Shown: positions 35,841 to 41,199 of the stretch, in pieces
Layout of the letters: every line of letters starts with the position of its first letter
Numbering within the stretch: position 1 is the first letter of the stretch
From: Mojavia pulchra JT2-VF2
GTDB taxonomy: Bacteria; Cyanobacteriota; Cyanobacteriia; Cyanobacteriales; Nostocaceae
Assembly: GCA_019359325.1 (NCBI GenBank)
Contig: JAHHHN010000040.1
Span: 1-41,199 of the forward strand
DNA: 41,199 bases
Reading direction: 5' to 3'
The notes under the pieces: model-generated
Told to the model about the DNA's origin: nothing
Databases searched by the model: none
What the model saw: only the letters and a program-made list of their open reading frames with translations
Program-made: the position numbers and the translations under genes

Positions 35841-36290
35841 CTATTGTGATTCGCACTCGCGCTTCGTTACATAATGACGGTAGCGAAACGTAGCTTCTAG
35901 TTGTGCTTGTACTAACCAACCACTAATAAATTCAAATGCGTTTCCACCAGGCATGGCAAAGGAAATAGCATCAGTCAATCTGGTGTTGCCATTTTCTGGT
36001 TCTAATTCATGCCTATGTATCCAAGTCTCAAAAGGCCCGGATATTTGTTCATCAGTAAATAGGCGATATTTTTCACACTGAGTGTGCCGCGCTAACCAAG
36101 TTAAGGGTAATGGCCCAAGAGACAGGCGAAATTCTGTGATAGCACCCACCTCTAAGCCTCCCTCTCGACGCATCACTTTAACAGGTTGCCAAGGTGGAGT
36201 CAGCATTTGCAATATATCTGGTCTTTCGTGGAATTTCCAAACTACTTCTGGTGGTGCATTAATTACAGATGAATGTTTAAAGTGCAGCAT
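35841..36290 (-). CDS. SRPBCC (START-like) ligand-binding protein
   Basis: 149 aa. The fold is suggested by FKHSSVINAPPEVVWKFHERPDILQMLTPP at the start, a beta-rich centre (GAITEFRLSLGPLPLTWLARHT, FETWIHRHEL) and a long C-terminal helix (VQAQLEATFRYRHYVTKRE), as in the cyclase/dehydrase branch of the family. A hydrophobic cavity for a lipid-like ligand is expected; the ligand is unknown. It is the last gene of a tight minus-strand group: radical SAM protein, CPXCG protein and this one, 17 bp after the second. Confidence 0.85.
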   Translation of the reverse strand: MLHFKHSSVINAPPEVVWKFHERPDILQMLTPPWQPVKVMRREGGLEVGAITEFRLSLGPLPLTWLARHTQCEKYRLFTDEQISGPFETWIHRHELEPENGNTRLTDAISFAMPGGNAFEFISGWLVQAQLEATFRYRHYVTKRECESQ

Positions 36291-36307
36291 GGAAAGAAAA
36301 ACCTAAA

Positions 36308-36496
36308 TCATTCTTCGTACTCGCTATCAATTTCGACATCTAGGGTGTCTTCATCAACCCGCACATATAAGATATTTGGGTTACAGCAAACTTGACAATC
36401 TTCTACATAAGATTGCTGTCCCCCAGCACTCAAATCAATAAAGGTTAAATTTGGTTCACCGCAATAAGCGCAGTAATACTCTGATGTTGTTTGCAT
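36308..36496 (-). CDS. CPXCG-motif cysteine-rich protein
   Basis: 62 aa. Two cysteine pairs, CAYCGE (residues 9-14) and CQVCCNP (about 35-41), likely hold one zinc ion in a rubredoxin-like knuckle. The C-terminus is strongly acidic (DVEIDSEYEE). The family is small and of unknown function. It lies 11 bp downstream of the radical SAM gene and 17 bp upstream of the SRPBCC gene, so an operon is likely. Confidence 0.85.
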   Translation of the reverse strand: MQTTSEYYCAYCGEPNLTFIDLSAGGQQSYVEDCQVCCNPNILYVRVDEDTLDVEIDSEYEE

Positions 36497-36507
36497 TAAT
36501 TTGTCAG

Positions 36508-38154
36508 CTATGAATTTAATGGCTGAAGTTCTTTTGGGGATGAGTCAAAATAACTTCTGGCTTCAGCCAAGTGTTTCAGTAGTGTAGACTGTGGTAGAGG
36601 ACCTTGCAAGTGATTCCAGGGTAATATTTGCTCTGTTGACCAGTCAGCATGAACGTAGAAATCTAAGTCAGGAATTTTACCTTTGAGTTGTTTAAAAGCA
36701 CGTTTGTAGCTGCCTAAGGAATCGCCAAAGTTACGAGTAAGTTCGAGCAGTTGGGAGAGTCGGCGATCGCCTCTTGATAACAAAGCTTGTATTATTGACC
36801 AATTATAGCTTTCTGGGCGAAATTCTATCCCTTGAGGTTTTAGCTGTTTTTGTAACATCTGCAACCGCTTTTCGGCTTGGTGATTCACACCCAACCACTG
36901 AAAAGGTGTATGTGATTTGGGTACAAAGGTGCTGCATCCTAGCGTTAGCCGCAATCCGGGAGCAGCTTTTTTAACACTACGCATCATCGCCACAGTTTGC
37001 TCTAAATCCTCTGGTTCCTCACCAGGAATTCCTACCATTCCGTAGAGTTTCAAACTTGACAAGCCACCAGCTTTAGCATTTACAGCAGCTTGAATAATTT
37101 CATCATTCTTGAGTTTTTTATTGATGATTTGGCGTACTTTTTCCGAACCACTTTCTACAGCAATGGTAAGCGATCGCGTGTCTCGTTTCGCCAAAGTTTC
37201 TGCAAGCTGCACTGTTACTGTATTAGTTCGTACTGAGGCAATGCTTAAACGAACATCATCATACTTAGGCTGACTGATATAATCTAGCAGCGTCTCAAAT
37301 TCTGGATGTTGAGTTACCGAAGCACCCAATAATCCCAGCCGCTTTGTAACTTGCAAACCTCTTTCAATGGCTGGAATTAATGAACCTTCAAGACTCGCTG
37401 TTCTAAATGGTAATGTGAGATAACTCGCCAGACAGAAGCGGCACATTTCTGGACAACTTCTTACCACTTCCACCATGTAAATATTTTCCCATGCTGCCTT
37501 TTCTGTAACGACAGTTGAGGTTGATAAAATATTTCCCCGGTAAGTCTGCTTTTGCACTATTGGCGGAATTGCTGCGGAGATTGGTTTAATCGATTTTACA
37601 GCACCATCTATTGTGTGATATTCCACTTCATACAAACTGGGAACATACACCCCCGGTACTTGTGCAAGGAATTCAAGTTGAGTTTTTCTAGAAGCATTCC
37701 TAACTTCTTTATATGCCTCAATAAAATGTCCTAGCAGATTTTCTCCATCTCCTAGTAAAATTACATCAAAAAAATCTGCAAAAGGTTCAGGGTTAGCCGT
37801 AAGAACAGGCCCACCACCAAAAATTAACGGATGATTATCATTACGGGAAGTTGCCCGAATCGGAATTTCCAAAGATTCCAGCAAATTTAAGATATTTACG
37901 TAATCTAGTTCCCACGAAATAGAAAATCCCACAATTTCCGGCTTTCTTGGGAGTTGTTCGTGAGTATCGGTAAATAGACGACTCACCTGCACATCATCAC
38001 GCATTGCCAAACTTGCCCAAACTACCTGATAGCCAAGGCTAGTAATACCGACGCTGTATTCATTGGGAAAGGCAAAAATTACTGGGATAGCGTCGGTGTT
38101 GGGGGTGTTGGGGGTGAATAAAAGACGTTCAGCGGCAAATACAGAAGATGTCAC
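36508..38154 (-). CDS. B12-binding-domain radical SAM protein
   Basis: 548 aa from a GTG start (TSSVFAAERLLF). The open frame reaches a TTG at 38205, which I judge too far. An N-terminal B12-binding-like Rossmann region (about 25-170, with GFSISWELDYVNILNLLE and FGGGPVLTANPEPFADFFD) precedes a radical SAM core. The iron-sulfur cluster motif is CPEMCRFC (CxxxCxxC), followed by TIAVESGSE and the GIPGEEPEDL block. Members of this group are often fused or linked to DUF2344 tRNA-modification-like domains in other bacteria. Whether this one methylates or modifies an RNA or small molecule is unknown. It is first in a three-gene minus-strand operon. Confidence 0.85.
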   Translation of the reverse strand: MTSSVFAAERLLFTPNTPNTDAIPVIFAFPNEYSVGITSLGYQVVWASLAMRDDVQVSRLFTDTHEQLPRKPEIVGFSISWELDYVNILNLLESLEIPIRATSRNDNHPLIFGGGPVLTANPEPFADFFDVILLGDGENLLGHFIEAYKEVRNASRKTQLEFLAQVPGVYVPSLYEVEYHTIDGAVKSIKPISAAIPPIVQKQTYRGNILSTSTVVTEKAAWENIYMVEVVRSCPEMCRFCLASYLTLPFRTASLEGSLIPAIERGLQVTKRLGLLGASVTQHPEFETLLDYISQPKYDDVRLSIASVRTNTVTVQLAETLAKRDTRSLTIAVESGSEKVRQIINKKLKNDEIIQAAVNAKAGGLSSLKLYGMVGIPGEEPEDLEQTVAMMRSVKKAAPGLRLTLGCSTFVPKSHTPFQWLGVNHQAEKRLQMLQKQLKPQGIEFRPESYNWSIIQALLSRGDRRLSQLLELTRNFGDSLGSYKRAFKQLKGKIPDLDFYVHADWSTEQILPWNHLQGPLPQSTLLKHLAEARSYFDSSPKELQPLNS

Positions 38155-38260
38155 AGTTTTTTTGGGGATGTTTGTCAAAAAGCTGGCGAATAAAACTCTA
38201 CACAAGCAAAGTCGCCTGCGCGGGAATTGAAAGCTGTGAAGGCAGGTTTAATTTGTGTAG

Positions 38261-38281
38261 CTTCAGACTGCTAGTCTGAAG
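38261..38281. repeat. perfect 21-bp hairpin repeat
   Basis: CTTCAGACT, GCT, AGTCTGAAG: nine-base arms. It lies between the SemiSWEET and radical SAM genes, in a GC-richer block (38210-38295) unlike the flanks, and looks like a dispersed repeat. Confidence 0.75.
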
Positions 38282-38295
38282 GGCACGCAACAGGG

Positions 38296-38550
38296 TTATC
38301 TATATTTAATTTTAAGCGATAGAATTATCAGGTTAAAAAACAATGTCACACCATTAGCAAGAATAATCGGCAAAGCTTTGAGATAAATGCCATAGATTAA
38401 CCATAAAAACAACCCGCTCATGAATGTAATCAGCATGACGTAAGAAACATCTTTTGCTGACTTTGTTCGCCAGGTTTGAAACATTTGTGGTAAGAAGGCG
38501 ATCGTGGTTAGTGTGGCAGCAGCTAATCCTAGAATTGTAATAAAATCCAT
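38296..38550 (-). CDS. SemiSWEET-type sugar transporter
   Basis: 84 aa, three membrane spans (about 4-22, 37-57, 63-80), the triple-helix bundle of the PQ-loop/MtN3 fold. The FLPQ motif at residues 19-22 and the conserved SAKDVSYVML segment are typical. SemiSWEETs work as dimers and let sugars such as sucrose or glucose move down their gradient. The substrate is not deducible. It begins with an ATG at MDFITILGLAA. The upstream neighbour on this strand is a decayed gene. Confidence 0.88.
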   Translation of the reverse strand: MDFITILGLAAATLTTIAFLPQMFQTWRTKSAKDVSYVMLITFMSGLFLWLIYGIYLKALPIILANGVTLFFNLIILSLKIKYR

Positions 38551-38670
38551 TGTACGTAAATTTTTACGGTAACTTTTAATATAAAGTCAGAGTTAAGCTT
38601 AAATTACATATACTCAGTATTAGCATATTTATTAAAAAATTCATAAATATGCTAAATTTTTAGCCTGCCC

Positions 38671-39545
38671 TTATCTTTTATTCTTTTTGAGATAATTCCT
38701 AGCCCAAGAATAGCGCTGTGAATCTTTTTTTAGTAGATACTCTATAACTTCTCGACGCTTGTTTTCATCCTTAGTATTTTTTACTACTCGCATGATTTCG
38801 TAATCCATATCTCTAGGATTAGCTCCACGTTTAATTGCTTCTTGAAACCAATATTCACCATCTAAGTATTGATGCCGTTCAAAACAAATAGCTCCCATTA
38901 AAGTGTATGGATGATGGCTTTTTGGCTGATACTCAATAGCTTGGCGAGCGCAATTTTCTGCCTTATCTAATTCTTCTATATCTCTAAAGGCTCCACCTCT
39001 GGTGGTTAGCAACGCTGACTTTAGTTTATTTTCTTTAATTGTTTCTAGTTCTAGATTATTCGTTAGTTGTAATGCTTGTTTTGGTTTATCTGCTTCTTAC
39101 ATTTTAGTTGAGTAAATATTTTTACTTCTTGAATAATTGTATTTGTTTCATATAAGCCATTTGCTCTCAGCCATTGAACTTCTGAATCAGTGATTTTAAT
39201 TCCTCATTCAAGTTTTAAAATAATGTAATATAACTTACTATCTACCCAGGAAATATTATGTTTTTTAGCTTTATATTTAGACTTTAATTGAGAAAATTCA
39301 ATTTCTAGATTCAACAATTCTTGTGTTCTATTGTTTTTTTCTTTGCCAATAATTTCCAAGGTTGCAACAAGTCCAGATTCAAGCAAAAATTCTGACTCTA
39401 ATTCATTAAGCTCAATGTTTAAATCAGCTTTTCGCAAAATTAAATATAGTGGACTAGAGGGTGATGAATCGTTATTTTTAATGGCTTGGTACTTGGATTT
39501 TAAAGCAGTAAAGTGTTTTAAACGATTTTGAAACTCTTTGTCCAT
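38671..39545 (-). pseudogene. decayed TPR/repeat protein gene (one stop, one frameshift)
   Basis: Three pieces read as one ancestral protein. Piece 1 (39545-39207) starts MDKEFQNRLKHFTALKSKYQ and contains two repeats of the type F-x-x-LKSKY-x-A-x-K...LYxIL. It meets an in-frame TGA (39204-39206) but continues in the same frame (GIKITDSEVQWLRANGLYET...) to about 39100. There the frame must shift to join the third piece (EADKPKQALQLTNNLELE..., then LLTTRGGAFRDIEELDKAENCARQAIEYQPKSHHPYTL), which has tetratricopeptide-like helices and ends at 38671. The two open pieces alone lack ATG (piece 3 would need TTG) or a complete fold. The family is common in Nostoc, from memory; the decay is inferred from reading frames. 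Confidence 0.75.
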
Positions 39546-39672
39546 GTTAGTAGATACCGCAATAACACCACTTAGATTGTGCCATCTGATACTATAGAGG
39601 CAATTACTAAAAATAGGGATGGCACAAACACCAACCCCATTAGTAAAATTACTTTCAAAAATTGCGTATTAT

Positions 39673-40761
39673 CTACAACACCTGACATTGCCCATGATGC
39701 CGTAACACATGGTCACACAATACTAAAGCCACCATCGCTTCAACCATTGGGACTGCACGCGGTAATACACAAGGATCATGTCGTCCTTTCGCTGCTAATA
39801 CAGTTTCTTCACCCTCATTGGTAACAGTCTTTTGTTCTTTTCTAATTGTTGCTGTTGGCTTGAACGCGACTCGCAAAATAATATTTTCCCCGTTAGAAAT
39901 TCCTCCTTGAATTCCACCAGAACGGTTGGTGACGGTGCGAATTTCACCTTGATCATCGATATAAAATTCGTCGTTATGCTCAATTCCTGTTAACAGCGTC
40001 CCCGCAAAACCCGAACCAATTTCAAAACCTTTGCTTGCAGGGAGAGACATCACACCTTTAGCAATATCTGCTTCTAATTTATCAAATACTGGTTCGCCCA
40101 AACCTTTCGGCACATTCCGGGCTACACATTCTACCACACCGCCGATAGAATCGCCTTGTCTACCGATTTGCTCAATTAATTCAATCATGCGATTGGCAGC
40201 CTCGGCATCGGGACAGCGCACGATGTTGCTTTCAACTTGTTCTAAAGTGACAGTATTAGGATCAACTACGCCTTCTAATTCTTTGATGCGCTTGACGTAG
40301 CCAATAATTTTAACATTGGCAAATTGATGAAGAATTTTTTTGGCGATCGCACCTGCTGCTACTCGTCCAATTGTCTCACGGGCTGATGATCTACCCCCAC
40401 CTTGCCAATTGCGAATACCATATTTGGCATCATAAGTTGCGTCGGCGTGAGAAGGGCGATACTTCTGCGCCATCTCGTCATAATCTTGAGGACGAGTATC
40501 TTTGTTCCGCACCACAATAGCTATCGGTGTCCCTAAAGTTTTACCTTCAAACACCCCAGATAATATCTCGCAAGTGTCAGCTTCTTTACGAGGCGTTGTA
40601 ATCTTACTTTGTCCTGGACGCCTTCTATCTAGTTCTACTTGAATTTCTTCTGCTGAAATTTCTAGTCGCGGAGGACAACCATCAATCACAACTCCCACAC
40701 CACCGCCGTGGGATTCACCAAAAGTAGTAACGCGAAATAGATGCCCAAAAGTGTTACCCAT
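39673..40761 (-). CDS. aroC: chorismate synthase
   Basis: 362 aa, normal length. It converts 5-enolpyruvylshikimate 3-phosphate to chorismate, the last shikimate-pathway step, and needs reduced FMN. The N-terminus [21 protein letters not shown] contains the catalytic histidine; [40 protein letters not shown] and the C-terminal [18 protein letters not shown] are the family signatures. ATG start; no ribosome binding site stands out. The region between aroC and the pseudogene (39546-39672) has no gene. Confidence 0.97.
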   Translation of the reverse strand: MGNTFGHLFRVTTFGESHGGGVGVVIDGCPPRLEISAEEIQVELDRRRPGQSKITTPRKEADTCEILSGVFEGKTLGTPIAIVVRNKDTRPQDYDEMAQKYRPSHADATYDAKYGIRNWQGGGRSSARETIGRVAAGAIAKKILHQFANVKIIGYVKRIKELEGVVDPNTVTLEQVESNIVRCPDAEAANRMIELIEQIGRQGDSIGGVVECVARNVPKGLGEPVFDKLEADIAKGVMSLPASKGFEIGSGFAGTLLTGIEHNDEFYIDDQGEIRTVTNRSGGIQGGISNGENIILRVAFKPTATIRKEQKTVTNEGEETVLAAKGRHDPCVLPRAVPMVEAMVALVLCDHVLRHHGQCQVL

Positions 40762-40846
40762 GATGTTAAGAAAAAAGACCAGGCTTATGTATTCTACCTA
40801 TGTTCTGACAAAAGTTAATTTTTGTTCTGGTGATAGTAATAGTTCA

Positions 40847-40880
40847 AATAAAAAGCGCTCTCCCGATTGGAAGAACGCTT
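40847..40880 (-). terminator. rho-independent terminator of psbA
   Basis: A 12-bp stem (AAGCGTTCTTCC with GGGAGAGCGCTT, two G-T pairs) and an AATC loop are followed by TTTTT in the minus direction. It begins about 24 bp after the psbA stop codon. Confidence 0.88.
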
Positions 40881-40903
40881 AGGATGCAAACTAAAACTCA
40901 GTA

Positions 40904-41199
<296 letters not shown>

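Overview
The window looks like chromosome from a filamentous, heterocyst-type cyanobacterium of the Nostoc/Anabaena group. The evidence is the 3' end of psbA (photosystem II D1), a high-light-inducible protein next to a CrtW-type carotenoid ketolase, the fbp-tal-zwf-opcA gene order known from Nostoc, many HIP1 octamers (GCGATCGC, for example at 1230 and 1511), and heptanucleotide arrays of the STRR1 type (CCCCART) scattered between genes. I see no tRNA, rRNA, CRISPR array or transposase gene.

Layout. 1-9.9 kb is accessory and sensory: a small Cys-rich membrane protein; a 1001-residue membrane photoreceptor-like chemoreceptor with three GAF domains carrying both DXCF and CH cysteine motifs; a Ser/Thr kinase fused to an FGE-sulfatase domain; a CAP-domain lipoprotein; a second lipoprotein; a 58-aa ribbon-helix-helix protein. 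This part holds most of the repeats, including a 110-bp MITE with 18-bp terminal inverted repeats and a 10-bp target duplication. 9.9-13.9 kb: a 21-bp tandem array, a UPF0182 membrane protein and a stand-alone cyclic-nucleotide-binding protein. 13.9-21.1 kb: on the minus strand fbp, tal, zwf, opcA and then cobB. These serve the oxidative pentose phosphate pathway plus cobalamin synthesis; repeat arrays fill the opcA-zwf and zwf-tal spacers, and one array lies in frame inside cobB. 21.5-25.6 kb: an RRM RNA-binding protein with a strong terminator, a small conserved protein, and a B12-dependent ribonucleotide reductase interrupted by a 317-nt group I intron.

25.7-30.4 kb: an FMN-binding PNPOx-like protein, cysE, a secreted protein, a DUF3352 protein and a rhodanese. 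30.9-33.4 kb: hrcA followed by two tandem paralogous membrane proteins. 33.4-34.7 kb: hlip and crtW. 35-38.6 kb: an SDR, then a compact minus-strand group (radical SAM, CPXCG protein, SRPBCC protein) and a SemiSWEET. 38.7-39.5 kb: a decayed TPR-type gene. 39.7-41.2 kb: aroC and the 3' end of psbA.

How the genes work together. fbp/tal/zwf/opcA drive carbon through the oxidative pentose phosphate route, the main NADPH source in the dark and in heterocysts. cobB makes a corrinoid precursor of the cofactor that the ribonucleotide reductase needs. hlip, crtW and psbA belong to light acclimation. I found no clearly new multi-gene defence or biosynthetic system. The best signals are the self-splicing intron at the reductase catalytic motif, the triple-GAF receptor with its recent internal duplication, and several repeat insertions inside or beside genes.
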